64,000 nucleotides of DNA from Granulicella aggregans (GTDB lineage Bacteria > Acidobacteriota > Terriglobia > Terriglobales > Acidobacteriaceae): the NCBI RefSeq assembly GCF_014203275.1, contig NZ_JACHIP010000005.1, positions 124,001-188,000 of the forward strand, written 5' to 3'. Position 1 is the stretch's first letter. Every line of letters starts with the position of its first letter. Shown here piece after piece: positions 24,361 to 33,909 of this stretch. Position numbers and translations under genes: made by a program. The notes below the pieces were generated by a model. The model was given only the letters and a program-made list of their open reading frames with translations, was not told the DNA's origin and did not search any database.

Positions 24361-25527
24361 ATGCCCGAAGATCTTCACTTTATGCAGCGAGCCCTTGATC
24401 TCGCCGCCAGCACCATCGCCCTCGCGTCCCCTAATCCCCAAGTAGGCTGCGTCGTTGTGAAAGACGGCGAAATTATCGGTGAAGGGGTTCATCTATATGA
24501 GACACGCGACCACGCCGAGATCGTCGCTCTAAGGCAGGCTTCCTCAAGCACTGCGGGCGTAAAGGGGGCAACAGCCTACGTTACGCTCGAACCCTGTAGC
24601 CACTTCGGTCGCACTGCTCCATGCGCCGATGCGTTGATCGCTGCGGGCATCTCACGCTGCGTCGTCGCGACCGGAGATCCGAACCCCTTCGTTAGCGGCA
24701 CTGGCCTTCAACGACTCCGCGACGCCGGGGTCGAAGTGAGAGTCGGTGTTCTGGAACAGGCCGCCCGCGATATCAACGAAGCCTTCGCGCACTTCATCCA
24801 GACCCGCACTCCCTTTGTCACACTCAAGGCCGCTATCTCGGTTGACGGAAAACTGGCTCCGCCACTAGCGAATCGCGCGCCCGGCAAACCGCACTGGATC
24901 ACAGGACCCGAAGCCCGCGCCGAAGTTCAACGCCTTCGCCACGCCTCGGACGCCGTTCTAACCGGAATTAACACCGTCCTCGCCGATGACCCGGCATACA
25001 CCGACCGCACCGGCCTTCCCCGCCGCCGCCCGCTCCTGCGCGTCATCCTTGACACCCACCTCCGCATCCCGCTCGACTCGCAACTGGTCCGCTCCGCCAG
25101 CACTGGCGGAACCCCCAACGAAGACCTGCTCATCTTCTGCGACAGCGCCGCGGCCGCAGCGAAGATTGCCGCGCTCGAAGATGCCGGAGCCGAGGTCGAA
25201 CCCATCGTCTCGCACAATGGACGCCTCAGCCTCCCCGCCGTCCTCGCCGACCTGCACGACCGATCCATCGTCTCGCTTCTGCTCGAAGGCGGATCGCATC
25301 TGAACGGCAGTTTTCTCACCCAGCGCCTTGTCGATAAGGTTGTGCTCTTCTGCTCGGAGACCGAGCTGGGGGAAGCAGCACTTCCCTTCGCCGCAGGCTT
25401 TCCATCCCCGTTCCTGCTCGAACAAAGCCTCCGCCGCACGACCAACGCTATTTTTGGCCCACCTGACCGGCCCGACAGCTGCCTTACCGGATACCTGACC
25501 GACCCATGGCCACCCACTTCCGCCTAG
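24361..25527 (+). CDS. ribD: Bifunctional riboflavin deaminase/reductase RibD
   Basis: RibD performs the second and third steps of riboflavin synthesis from GTP. From the ATG at 24361 it has 388 residues (an in-frame GTG at 24352 is possible). The N-terminal deaminase has the zinc site HAE (51-53) and CSHFGRTAPC (C79, C88), and the SPNPQVGCVVVKDG signature. The C-terminal reductase domain begins near TRTPFVTLKAAISVDGKLAPP with RADAVLTGINTVLADDP-like and LLLEGGSHLNGSF segments. ribE follows after 38 nt. Other rib genes (ribBA, ribH) are not in the window. Confidence 0.96.
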   Translation: MPEDLHFMQRALDLAASTIALASPNPQVGCVVVKDGEIIGEGVHLYETRDHAEIVALRQASSSTAGVKGATAYVTLEPCSHFGRTAPCADALIAAGISRCVVATGDPNPFVSGTGLQRLRDAGVEVRVGVLEQAARDINEAFAHFIQTRTPFVTLKAAISVDGKLAPPLANRAPGKPHWITGPEARAEVQRLRHASDAVLTGINTVLADDPAYTDRTGLPRRRPLLRVILDTHLRIPLDSQLVRSASTGGTPNEDLLIFCDSAAAAAKIAALEDAGAEVEPIVSHNGRLSLPAVLADLHDRSIVSLLLEGGSHLNGSFLTQRLVDKVVLFCSETELGEAALPFAAGFPSPFLLEQSLRRTTNAIFGPPDRPDSCLTGYLTDPWPPTSA

Positions 25528-25565
25528 GGCTACACCCTATCCTCTAAACGCTGTACCCTGTCCTT

Positions 25566-26228
25566 ATGTTCACCGGACTGATTGAATCCACCGGCACCAT
25601 TCTCGCGCTCGGCAAATCCGAGGGAGCCACCCGCATCACCGTCGCTGCGCCCGCCCTGGCCGCACGGCTAACCACCGGCGACAGCATCGCCGTCAGCGGC
25701 GTCTGTCTCACCGCATTGCACATTGAGCCTAATGCCTTTCCACCGCGCTTTTCGGCCGATCTAGCGGCTGAGACGATCGCCCGCACCACGCTCGCGCATC
25801 TCCGTGAGGGCTCCGTCGTCAACCTCGAACTTCCGACGCCTGCAGGATCGCCCCTAGGCGGCCATGTCGTGCAAGGCCACGTCGATGACACCGCTACCTT
25901 GATTTCGCTCGATGCCATCACGCCAAATGCCACGGAGACCGACTGGCGCCTCCGTCTCCGCATCCCGGAGGCACTCACCCGCTACGTCGTGCCGCAAGGC
26001 TCGATCACTATCGAAGGCATCAGCCTGACGGTCGCCGCGCTGCATGGGCAGGATATAGAAATCGCCATCATCCCGCACACCTACGCCGCCACCAGCCTGT
26101 ACACCCTTGCTCCCGGTAGCCCGCTGAACATCGAGGTCGATGTTCTCGGAAAATATGCCGAACGCCAGATGCAGACCCCCACGAAACATCTGCTCACCGA
26201 GCAGTACCTCTTGGCGAACGGCTACTAG
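25566..26228 (+). CDS. ribE: Riboflavin synthase alpha chain
   Basis: It dismutates two dimethyl-ribityllumazines to riboflavin. The 220-residue protein consists of two lumazine-binding repeats: MFTGLIESTGTI with GDSIAVSGVCLTAL in the first, and GGHVVQGHVDDTATL with GSITIEGISLTV in the second, which is the diagnostic duplication. Length matches the family (about 200-220). It lies 38 nt after ribD, so the two are cotranscribed; no FMN riboswitch precedes ribD. An intrinsic terminator follows at 26241. Confidence 0.96.
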   Translation: MFTGLIESTGTILALGKSEGATRITVAAPALAARLTTGDSIAVSGVCLTALHIEPNAFPPRFSADLAAETIARTTLAHLREGSVVNLELPTPAGSPLGGHVVQGHVDDTATLISLDAITPNATETDWRLRLRIPEALTRYVVPQGSITIEGISLTVAALHGQDIEIAIIPHTYAATSLYTLAPGSPLNIEVDVLGKYAERQMQTPTKHLLTEQYLLANGY

Positions 26229-26240
26229 GTCAAACGCAAG

Positions 26241-26267
26241 AAGGCGCGACCCGAAGGCCGCGCTTTT
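26241..26267 (+). terminator. Intrinsic terminator after ribE
   Basis: GCGCG-A-CC (26244-26251) and GG-C-CGCGC (26256-26263) form an 8-bp stem with one A-C mismatch around a CGAA loop, followed by TTTT. It is 15 nt after the ribE stop and separates ribE from the convergent rho. Confidence 0.75.
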
Positions 26268-26306
26268 CGCTAATTCGCTGACAGCTAATCAGCTCTTTCG
26301 CTCGAA

Positions 26307-27557
26307 CTAAATCGAGCTCATATTATGTAGGAACTCCTGGTTGTTTCTGGTCTTCGCCAGCTTGTCCGTCAGCAACTCCATCGCTTCAACCGGCGACAGC
26401 GGATTCAGCACCTTGCGCAGAATCCAGGTCCGCTGCAGGTCTTCCTTCGGGATCAACAGCTCTTCCTTACGTGTGCCCGAGCGCTGAATGTCGATCGCCG
26501 GGAAGACGCGCTTGTCGACCAGCTTGCGGTCGAGGATCACTTCCATGTTGCCGGTACCCTTGAACTCTTCGAAGATGACTTCGTCCATGCGCGAGCCAGT
26601 ATCGACAAGAGCCGTTGCGATGATGGTCAACGAACCACCCTCTTCGATGTTGCGGGCAGCACCGAAGAAGCGCTTCGGCCTCTGCAGCGCGTTCGAGTCC
26701 ACACCGCCCGAGAGCACCTTGCCCGAAGGCGGCACAATCGTGTTGTAAGCACGCGCGAGACGCGTAATCGAGTCAAGCAAAATGACGACGTCGCGCTTGT
26801 GCTCAACCAGACGCTTCGCCTTCTCGATCACCATCTCGGCGACCTGTACGTGGCGCGCCGCCGGCTCATCGAAGGTCGAAGAGATGACCTCGCCCTTGAC
26901 CGAACGCTGCATGTCGGTGACTTCTTCCGGACGCTCGTCGATCAGCAAAACGATTAGAACGACTTCGGGATGGTTGGCGGTAATGCTGTTCGCGATCGAC
27001 TGCAGCAGCATCGTTTTGCCGGTGCGTGGGGGAGCGACGATCAATCCACGCTGGCCCTTGCCCACCGGAGTCAGGAGATCCATTACGCGGCCGCTGATGT
27101 GGTCGCGGACCGTCTCCATCTTGATCCGCTCCTGCGCGTAAAGCGGGGTGAGATTGTCGAAGAGAATCTTGTTGCGGGTCTCTTCCGGAGACTCGAAGTT
27201 GATCGCTTCGATCTTGACCAGAGCGAAGTATTTCTCGCCCTCATGGGGTGGGCGAACGTTGCCGCTGATCGTGTCGCCGGTCTTCAGGTCGAACTTGCGG
27301 ATCTGCGAGGGCGAGACGTAGATATCGTCCGGGCCGGGGAGATAGTTGTAATCGGGCGAGCGGAGAAAGCCGTAGCCGTCGGGGAGGATCTCGAGCACTC
27401 CCTCGGCGAAGATGTGCCCTTCCTTCTCACTCTGCGCCTGCAGAATCTTGAAGATAAGGTCTTGTTTGCGGAGGCCGCTGGTGCCTGCGATGTCGAGGCC
27501 ACGGGCAAGCTTGCCCAACTCGGCTATGTTGTGTTCTTTCAATTCAGAAATCGTCAT
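26307..27557 (-). CDS. rho: Transcription termination factor Rho
   Basis: Rho is the hexameric RNA helicase for factor-dependent termination. The 416-residue protein has the N-terminal RHO_N helical part (ISELKEHNIAELGKLARGL), the OB-fold RNA site (GVLEILPDGYGFLRSPDYNYLPGPDDIYVSPSQIRKF) and the ATPase core with Walker A PPRTGKT (176-182), LLIDERPEEVTDM and the Q-loop/R-loop region (SITRLARAYN, SGGVDSNAL). Length and domains are standard, with no inserted domain. It lies 243 nt downstream of rpoZ on the same strand. Confidence 0.97.
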   Translation of the reverse strand: MTISELKEHNIAELGKLARGLDIAGTSGLRKQDLIFKILQAQSEKEGHIFAEGVLEILPDGYGFLRSPDYNYLPGPDDIYVSPSQIRKFDLKTGDTISGNVRPPHEGEKYFALVKIEAINFESPEETRNKILFDNLTPLYAQERIKMETVRDHISGRVMDLLTPVGKGQRGLIVAPPRTGKTMLLQSIANSITANHPEVVLIVLLIDERPEEVTDMQRSVKGEVISSTFDEPAARHVQVAEMVIEKAKRLVEHKRDVVILLDSITRLARAYNTIVPPSGKVLSGGVDSNALQRPKRFFGAARNIEEGGSLTIIATALVDTGSRMDEVIFEEFKGTGNMEVILDRKLVDKRVFPAIDIQRSGTRKEELLIPKEDLQRTWILRKVLNPLSPVEAMELLTDKLAKTRNNQEFLHNMSSI

Positions 27558-27800
27558 TTTTTACCTGGAGGTGTCTGGGAGTTCGGATGGAAGGAGGTTG
27601 ATGCGGAGGCGGGATCTGCGAGACAGGGGCCGTCAGGACGGATCGGAAGAATCCAATCGCCCGGAACGGGGGTCGTGCGGAAAGCCAAGTGCAGTGATCT
27701 GAGTATAGCTCAGGATTTCAGTGTGAGAGGTGTTGCAGGAGGAGTGAGAGGAGAGGCGGGTACTGGTTAGAGTTCCGAGTGTGGAAAGAACTGCCGCGCA

Positions 27801-28022
27801 CTAAGCTGCGCGGCGTTCCTGAAGCGATACCTTCTCGACGACCGGTTCGACGGCTTCATCCATCGGAACGGTGTCCTTGAAGCGGTCGAGCACCTCGTTG
27901 GTCGTGTCCTGCAGACGGGTGTTGGGCTTGTGCAGCTTGCGGGTCGCCTTGGAAGCGAGCTGGCAGAGCTGGTAACGGTTCGTGACGTGCGTGAGTGCTC
28001 CAAAAATCAAATCTGAGCGCAT
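27801..28022 (-). CDS. rpoZ: DNA-directed RNA polymerase omega subunit
   Basis: A 73-residue protein from the ATG at 28022 (MRSDLIFGALTHVTNRYQLCQLASKATRKLH). The motif NRYxLCxxASKATRKLHKPNTR is the omega signature that wraps the C-terminal tail of beta-prime. The remainder (DTTNEVLDRFKDTVPMDEAVEPVVEKVS) is shorter than in enterobacteria, as is common outside Proteobacteria. The usual gmk neighbour is absent; rho lies downstream instead. GAGAAAGAAAT precedes the start. A GC hairpin (28096-28109) lies in its leader region. Confidence 0.9.
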   Translation of the reverse strand: MRSDLIFGALTHVTNRYQLCQLASKATRKLHKPNTRLQDTTNEVLDRFKDTVPMDEAVEPVVEKVSLQERRAA

Positions 28023-28616
28023 AATTTCTTTCTCCTTCAGAGCGAACAGGGGCGACAAGGACCCTGCTCGATCGTCGTACTCGCAGTTAGAAGCACCGGC
28101 GATTGCCGGGCTGACGTTCTTTTAGACGCTTAATTGCTGGACGGCGGTGCGAAAAATCTACATCTGAGGAATCTGCATGGTTCCGTTCGTCGGCAAGGCG
28201 CATGTGATTTGACGGTGTCTCTATATTCTCTGTATCTCAGGTTGCAGGCCCGCAGCTATGACCGCGTTGCAATACCCGACCAAACCTATTCTGCGTGACC
28301 ACCCATCACCATCGCTCGACTCTGAGATATGCGAAAGATCGTTTGGTTGGCTGTAACCGATCAAAACTCACCGGCCCACATGAAAAGTAACGCTTCGTCA
28401 CGAGAAGGTCAATACTTTTTTTAGAAACTTGCCGAAATCGTTATTCCATAAACAGGATTTCCCCGTGGTTTGACCGCTTTGCCTGGCACCGGGATGAGAT
28501 CTAACCAGCAAGCTATTGATTCCATTGTATCTATACGAAAGAGTGTCCCACGATGTCCCCTATTGACACCGTGAAAGTGCGAGCAAACCTGCCGTGCGGA
28601 GAACTCGTCAGGGCAG
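28023..28616. other. Intergenic region between YifB/ComM and rpoZ
   Basis: About 590 nt without a credible gene. It holds the rpoZ leader, a perfect CCGGC-GATT-GCCGG hairpin at 28096-28109, an AT-rich patch with a run of seven T at about 28415, and no tRNA-like fold or SRP RNA motif that I could see. Short frames on the plus strand at its end run antisense into the YifB gene. A small RNA here is possible but unsupported. Confidence 0.4.
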
Positions 28617-30209
28617 CTAAGACCAGTAGCTCCGGTCCAGCGTCCGGTACTGGATGGCCTCGGCGATATGTTTCACGACAATGTCCTGCGACTGTTCGAG
28701 ATCGGCGATCGTTCTCGCCACCTTCAAAATCCGGTCGTGCGCCCGCGCGCTCAACCCCTGCTGTTGCATCGCCCTCTCCAGCAGGCGCTCGGCGTCGGAG
28801 TTCAGTTCGCAGTGCATTCGGATCTGCTGCGTCCCCATCTGCGCGTTCGCATAGACCTGACGCGATGCCGCGCTCGCCGATCCGCGCGTGCGGTCGCCGG
28901 CCTGTGCAAATCTCTCTTTCTGCCGCTCGCGTGCCTTCAGCACCCTGGCGCGAATCTCCGCTGATCCTTCCGCTGCGCTCCCGCCGCGAAGCTCCTTATA
29001 CTGCACCGCCGGAACCTCGATATGGATGTCGATCCGGTCGAGCAGCGGCCCGGAGACCTTTGACACATACCTTTGGATCATCGGCGGCGTACACATGCAC
29101 TCCCGCGACTTGTCGTTGAAGTAGCCGCACGGGCAGGGATTCATCGCCGCAGCTAGCATGAACCGCGCTGGAAAGCTGAGACTCATCGCCGCCCGGGCAA
29201 TCGTCACCATGCCGTCTTCCAGCGGCTGCCTCAACACCTCCAACACGTTACGCGGAAACTCCGGCAGCTCGTCCAGAAACAGCAGTCCGTTATGCGCAAG
29301 AGAGACCTCGCCCGGACGCGGCATCATTCCGCCGCCAATCAGTCCCGCATCCGAGATGGTATGGTGCGGCGACCGGAATGGCCGGTGCGTCACCAGCCCC
29401 TGCTCGGCATCCAGAACGCCAGCAACCGAATGAATCTTGGTCGTCTCGAGCGCCTCCTCGAAGCTCAGCGGAGCCAGGATCGACGGCAGCCGCTTTGCCA
29501 GCATCGTCTTGCCCGATCCCGGCGGCCCGATCATCAGGATATTGTGGCCGCCCGCAGCCGCTACCTCCAGCGCGCGCTTCGCTACATGCTGTCCGCGAAC
29601 GTCCTTGAAGTCGAAGGGAAAGTGCTGCAGCTCCTCCAGCAGATCGCTCGTCTTCACCTTCAACGGAGCAGCCTGAACCACCCCCAACGTCGTCCCATTC
29701 AGTAGCGCGCGCACTTCCAGCAGCGAGTGCACCGGGTAGACGTTCACGCCCTCCACTACCGCCGCCTCCCGAGCGTTGCTCGCCGGGATCAGCAGGTTGT
29801 GGATACCCTTCTCCCTCGCTGCGATCGCAATCGGGAGCATCCCCTGCACCGCCCGGAGGCTGCCATCAAGCCCGAGTTCCCCGACAAGGAGATAGTCCGA
29901 GAGATCCTTTGTCTGCAGCGCTCCATACGCTCCTAGAATGCCGATCGCTATCGGCAGGTCGAACCCTGAACCTTCTTTCTTAAGGTCAGCAGGGGCGAGG
30001 TTGATCGTGATCCGTGTGGGAGGGATATCGAAGCCGGAGTTCTTAATCGCGGATCGGACGCGATCGCGACTCTCACGAACAGCCGCGTCGGGAAGCCCCA
30101 CCGTCGCAAACTGCTCCTTCTCCATCTTCACACCGGAGAAGTCCACCTCGACGTCGATGATGTTCGCGTCGATGCCGTACACCGCAGCGCTGCGTGCTTT
30201 GAAGAGCAT
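28617..30209 (-). CDS. comM: YifB/ComM-type AAA+ ATPase (Mg-chelatase-like)
   Basis: A 530-residue protein from the ATG at 30209 (MLFKARSAAVYGIDANIIDVEVDF). The N-terminal domain is a Lon-protease-like fold (FATVGLPDAAVRESRDRVRSAIKNSGF, KKEGSGFDLPIAIGIL). The AAA+ core has Walker A GPPGSGKT (228-235), the sensor-type LFLDELPEFPRNVLEVLRQPLEDG segment and the CPCGYF zinc-like motif, then a C-terminal helical lid. ComM is a hexameric helicase that promotes branch migration during natural transformation in Vibrio. Whether this organism is competent is not shown here. Divergent from the HEAT-repeat gene. Confidence 0.93.
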   Translation of the reverse strand: MLFKARSAAVYGIDANIIDVEVDFSGVKMEKEQFATVGLPDAAVRESRDRVRSAIKNSGFDIPPTRITINLAPADLKKEGSGFDLPIAIGILGAYGALQTKDLSDYLLVGELGLDGSLRAVQGMLPIAIAAREKGIHNLLIPASNAREAAVVEGVNVYPVHSLLEVRALLNGTTLGVVQAAPLKVKTSDLLEELQHFPFDFKDVRGQHVAKRALEVAAAGGHNILMIGPPGSGKTMLAKRLPSILAPLSFEEALETTKIHSVAGVLDAEQGLVTHRPFRSPHHTISDAGLIGGGMMPRPGEVSLAHNGLLFLDELPEFPRNVLEVLRQPLEDGMVTIARAAMSLSFPARFMLAAAMNPCPCGYFNDKSRECMCTPPMIQRYVSKVSGPLLDRIDIHIEVPAVQYKELRGGSAAEGSAEIRARVLKARERQKERFAQAGDRTRGSASAASRQVYANAQMGTQQIRMHCELNSDAERLLERAMQQQGLSARAHDRILKVARTIADLEQSQDIVVKHIAEAIQYRTLDRSYWS

Positions 30210-30338
30210 GATTGTTTGCCTGATATTTCCCTGAGGCCGAAAGTCTCGCGAGTATAGCATTTACAATCGCGTTCATCCCCCAAGACACGAACAGGTCCTC
30301 TAACCGGTAAAACCCACACGCATCGCCGGAGCCAACAA

Positions 30339-31313
30339 GTGAAACTCACGCACGACCGATTCCGTTCCATCCGCGCCACTCGCAGCTCTTTCTTCGCCTG
30401 CCTTCTTCTGATCACGCTCAGCGCGTCAGCACGATACCTCGCCGCGCAGAACAGCCCACAGGCCGCTGCTTCGGACGTCGACACGCCTCCTCCTACCAAC
30501 CGTCCCGCGCATGACTCCCCCTCTGTCGACATCGACACCGCGTGGTCGATGCTTACCTCGGCGCTGCTGGACAATAAACACACACCGCTACAGATCCAGT
30601 CGCTGGCGGCGCTCGGCACCATCGGTTTCAACCCACGCGCTGCACAGTTGATCACGGAATCGATGCGTGACCCCGACCTAGATGTCCGCACTGCTGCGGT
30701 TCTCGCAGCCGGGCAGACTCCTGCCCTCACCGCAAAGCGCAACTTCTCCATGGAGCTTCGCACGCTGCTCGATGATAAGGAACCTCAAGTTGCTGTCGCC
30801 GCCGCGTCCACACTATGGAAGATGGGGGACCACTCCGGCGAAGACATCCTGGTCGCTGTCGCCGCGGGCGAGCGTAAGGCCAGCGCGGGCTTGATGGATT
30901 CCACGCGGCACACCATCACAACCGACCTGCACAACCCCTCCACCATCGCCCGAATCGGTGCGCTCCAGGGAGCGTCCATGCTCCTCGGCCCCTTCGGCTT
31001 CGGCGTCACCGCGTATGAGTACATCCACAAGAACGGAGCCGACACCTCGCGCACTCTCGCTATCGAGCTGATCTCGCAATCGAAGACCAAGCCCATCCAC
31101 GATGAACTGATCAACGCCCTGACCGACAAGGACGTAGGCGTCCGCGCCGCCGCAGCTAAAGCACTGGGCGAATACCACGACAAGGAGACCGCCGCCGCCA
31201 TCGCCAACCTCTTCTACGACTCCAAGCCCCCGGTCCGCCTGACCGCAGCAGCCTCCTACCTCCGCGCGTCTGGTGCAGTCGCGTCGCCCGCCGCCCACGC
31301 TGCGAAGAAGTAG
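30339..31313 (+). CDS. Exported HEAT-repeat protein
   Basis: A 324-residue protein with an N-terminal signal segment (SSFFACLLLITLSASARYLAAQ). After a Pro-rich linker there are helical repeats of HEAT/PBS type: LQIQSLAALGTIGFNPRAAQLI, DLDVRTAAVLAAGQTP, EPQVAVAAASTLWKMGD, and KDVGVRAAAAKALGEYHDKETAAAIANLFYDSKPPVRLTAAASYL. These Ala-rich hairpins build a curved scaffold for protein binding. The central part (LQGASMLLGPFGFGVTAYEYIHKNG) breaks the repeats and may be a loop or second domain. Partner unknown. The start at 30339 is a GTG; an internal ATG gives no better signal peptide. Confidence 0.8.
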   Translation: MKLTHDRFRSIRATRSSFFACLLLITLSASARYLAAQNSPQAAASDVDTPPPTNRPAHDSPSVDIDTAWSMLTSALLDNKHTPLQIQSLAALGTIGFNPRAAQLITESMRDPDLDVRTAAVLAAGQTPALTAKRNFSMELRTLLDDKEPQVAVAAASTLWKMGDHSGEDILVAVAAGERKASAGLMDSTRHTITTDLHNPSTIARIGALQGASMLLGPFGFGVTAYEYIHKNGADTSRTLAIELISQSKTKPIHDELINALTDKDVGVRAAAAKALGEYHDKETAAAIANLFYDSKPPVRLTAAASYLRASGAVASPAAHAAKK

Positions 31314-31438
31314 CTCCCGCAATCAACTGTCATGATCGAGTGCCCATCTATGCAGTGTCATCGCATCGGTGGGCATTCGTGCGATACACCAAGGACCACT
31401 CCTTGCTCCACTTCAAGGCAGAGGAGTAGCGTGATCCC

Positions 31439-31957
31439 ATGATCCTGGTCAGACGAGCGAACCAGCAAGACGCAAGCGCAATCGCCCGCGTCCACATCGC
31501 AAGCTGGCGGACGACCTACGCCGGCATCGTCCCGAACGATTATCTGAAGAGCCTCAATGAATCGGAACGAGTTCTCCAGTGGCAGGACTGGCTCGCGCGC
31601 GACGTCAGGGTCTACGTCGCGGAACTGGACGGCGAGGTTATCGGCTTTGCCAGCGCCGGGCCGACGCGCGAGCTGCTCGAGGGCTGCGACGCGGAACTCT
31701 ACGCCATCTACCTGCTCAATCGAGCCCAGCGAATCGGCATCGGAACCACTCTTGTGCGCACGCTCGCGACCTACCTCTGTGCCAAAGATTTCAAGTCCAT
31801 GATGGTGTGGGTCCTGGAACAAAATCCAGCGATACACTTCTACGAAAAATCCGGGGCCGTACGCGTGACTTCAAAGCAGATCGAGGTTGGTGGTGCGGTC
31901 CTCGGCGAGATCGCTTTCAAATGGCCCGATCTCTCGATGCTTGCATCGCTCACCTAG
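31439..31957 (+). CDS. GNAT-family N-acetyltransferase
   Basis: A 172-residue acetyltransferase. ILVRRANQQDASAIARVHIASWRTTYAGIVPNDYL is the common start of a broad GNAT subgroup that includes PhnO- and YjaB-like enzymes. The central strand GEVIGFASAG, the strand before the CoA loop (AELYAIYLLNRAQRIGIGTTLVRTLATYL) and the last strands MMVWVLEQNPAIHFYEKSGAV are all in place. The substrate is unknown. It has a possible AGGAG about 13 nt upstream. The MmcQ-like gene begins 40 nt downstream. Confidence 0.88.
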   Translation: MILVRRANQQDASAIARVHIASWRTTYAGIVPNDYLKSLNESERVLQWQDWLARDVRVYVAELDGEVIGFASAGPTRELLEGCDAELYAIYLLNRAQRIGIGTTLVRTLATYLCAKDFKSMMVWVLEQNPAIHFYEKSGAVRVTSKQIEVGGAVLGEIAFKWPDLSMLASLT

Positions 31958-31997
31958 CCGACTTCCCTGCTTCTGTTCCGAGATACAGGAGACATCC

Positions 31998-32399
31998 GTG
32001 GCCACCGCCAACGACTTCCGCAGACTCGCTCTCAGCCTCCCCAACGCGATCGAAAGCTCTCACATGAACCATCCGGACTTCCGCGTCCTCTGCCCGGACA
32101 ACAAGCTGCGCATCTTCTGCACGCTCTCAGGCGAAGCCCTCGGCAGAGGCGTCGTCAATCTCACGCTCGAACAACAGGCCGCCTTTTGCGAAGAGCTTCC
32201 GCAGGTCTTCGAGCCTGTGCAAGGAGGCTGGGGCCGCATGGGAATGAGCTACGTCTATCTCGAAGCCGTCGCCGAAGACACATTGCTCGGCGCACTCACC
32301 ACGGCTCATAGAAACGTCCTCGCCAAGTCGATGACGAAGCCAGCCGCCAAATCGGTCGCTAAGAAAACCACCCGCACTAAAGCTAAGATGAAGTCGTGA
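31998..32399 (+). CDS. MmcQ/YjbR-family protein with a basic C-terminal tail
   Basis: A 133-residue protein starting at GTG 31998 with AGGAGA at 31987-31992. The core (FRRLALSLPNAIESSHMNHPDFRVL, KLRIFCTLSGEALGRGVVNLTLEQQAAFCEELPQVFEPVQGGWGRMGMSYVYLEAV) is the MmcQ/YjbR double-wing fold, annotated as possibly DNA-binding. Unlike most members it carries a Lys/Ala-rich tail (KPAAKSVAKKTTRTKAKMKS) resembling histone H1, which would favour nucleic-acid contact. Its stop overlaps the sdaA start as GTGA, so the two are coupled. Confidence 0.85.
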   Translation: MATANDFRRLALSLPNAIESSHMNHPDFRVLCPDNKLRIFCTLSGEALGRGVVNLTLEQQAAFCEELPQVFEPVQGGWGRMGMSYVYLEAVAEDTLLGALTTAHRNVLAKSMTKPAAKSVAKKTTRTKAKMKS

Positions 32400-33859
32400 A
32401 CACTAGCCTCTTCGAGCTCTTCAAGATCGGCATCGGACCATCGAGTTCCCACACCGTCGGGCCCATGCGCGCGGCCTTGCGCTTCGTTCGCGAGCTCGAC
32501 GGAGACGGCAAGCTCGACCGCACTGTCAGCGTCACCGTGCATCTCTATGGGTCGCTCGCTCTCACTGGGATTGGCCATGGAACCGACCGTGCCATCCTCC
32601 TCGGACTGCTCGGCGAGGCTCCCGACATGCTCGATCCCGCCACCGTCGAAGCGAAGCTTACCGAGATTCGCGACAGCCATTCGCTCCCGCTCATCGGTCG
32701 CCACCGCGTGCCCTTCTCCGAGTCCGCCAACCTTCCCTTCCATCGCGACCAGATGTACCCGACGCCGGGCATCCCGACTCATCCCAACGGCATGAAGTTC
32801 ACCGCCTGCGACGCCTCCGGCTCACTCATCTCTGAAGCCGTCTTCTACTCCATCGGCGGCGGGTTCATCGTCACCGAAGCCGAACTTGCCGCTCCGCAAC
32901 AGACCTCCTCGCGGAACGTTCCCTACCCATTCCGAAGCGCGCAGCAACTCCTTGCACTCGCCTCCGAGCACAACCTCTCCATCGCAGACCTGCTGCTCGC
33001 CAACGAGGTCGCCCTGCTCGCGGACCCTGCGGTGAACATCAACCGCCCCGGTTCGCCTTCGTCAAGCTCGTCGCCGGAAGAAAAGATCAAAACCAGCATC
33101 CTGGAACTGTGGCGCGTCATGCAGGAGTGCACCTCCCACGGCATCGCCACGGAAGGAATCCTTCCCGGCGGCCTCAACGTACGACGCCGCGCTCGGCGCC
33201 TTACCGAGCGGCTCCTCAGCACGGGCTCGAAAGACCCGCTCGCTCCCATCGACTGGGTCACGGTCTGGGCGATGGCCGTGAACGAAGAGAACGCCGCCGG
33301 AGGCCGTGTTGTCACGGCCCCCACCAACGGAGCCGCAGGCGTTATCCCGGCCATCGCGCACTATTACGTCCATTGCGTCGCTGACCTGCCTGATGTCGCA
33401 CTCTCAAAGGAAGAGACCGAAGCGGGCCTCATCCGCTACTTCCTTACCGCCGCCGCCATCGGCATCCTCTACAAAGAGAACGCAAGCATCTCCGGAGCTG
33501 AGGTCGGCTGCCAGGGCGAGGTCGGTGTCGCCTGCAGCATGGCTGCGGGCGGTCTCGTCGCCGCGCTCGGCGGCACGAACGAGCAGATCGAGCACGCCGC
33601 CGAGATCGCCATGGAGCACAACCTGGGAATGACGTGCGATCCCATCGGCGGCCTCGTACAGATTCCCTGCATTGAGCGCAACGGCATGGGTGCGGTCAAG
33701 GCCATCAACGCCAGTCGTATGGCCATGCATGAGACCGGGGGGCACAAGCTATCGCTCGATCAGGTGATTGCGACGATGTATCAGACAGGCCTCGATATGC
33801 AGTCGCGGTACAAGGAGACTTCGCTCGCCGGGTTGGCCCTCAACATCATCGAATGTTAG
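32396..33859 (+). CDS. sdaA: L-serine ammonia-lyase, iron-sulfur type, single chain
   Basis: The enzyme converts serine to pyruvate and ammonia using an oxygen-sensitive [4Fe-4S] cluster. The 487-residue chain joins the beta domain (SLFELFKIGIGPSSSHTVGPMRAAL, a substrate-binding signature) to the alpha domain (APTNGAAGVIPAIAHYY, then SGAEVGCQGEVGVACSM, and GMTCDPIGGLVQIPCIERN with the cluster cysteines). Bacillus enzymes have two separate chains; this is the E. coli-like fused form. Start GTG at 32396 overlaps the previous stop. It can supply pyruvate, which also feeds the branched-chain pathway encoded elsewhere in this window. Confidence 0.95.
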   Translation: MNTSLFELFKIGIGPSSSHTVGPMRAALRFVRELDGDGKLDRTVSVTVHLYGSLALTGIGHGTDRAILLGLLGEAPDMLDPATVEAKLTEIRDSHSLPLIGRHRVPFSESANLPFHRDQMYPTPGIPTHPNGMKFTACDASGSLISEAVFYSIGGGFIVTEAELAAPQQTSSRNVPYPFRSAQQLLALASEHNLSIADLLLANEVALLADPAVNINRPGSPSSSSSPEEKIKTSILELWRVMQECTSHGIATEGILPGGLNVRRRARRLTERLLSTGSKDPLAPIDWVTVWAMAVNEENAAGGRVVTAPTNGAAGVIPAIAHYYVHCVADLPDVALSKEETEAGLIRYFLTAAAIGILYKENASISGAEVGCQGEVGVACSMAAGGLVAALGGTNEQIEHAAEIAMEHNLGMTCDPIGGLVQIPCIERNGMGAVKAINASRMAMHETGGHKLSLDQVIATMYQTGLDMQSRYKETSLAGLALNIIEC

Positions 33860-33909
33860 GTCTGTCGAATTCCGCACCTCAAATACCTATTCGCGATTAG
33901 GCTACGAAG

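Noticed and set aside
28023..28616. tRNA, 6S RNA or SRP RNA in the rpoZ upstream gap
   Set aside because: No cloverleaf, no SRP GGAAG/GCAGC pairing and no long 6S-like rod were seen; only a small GC hairpin.
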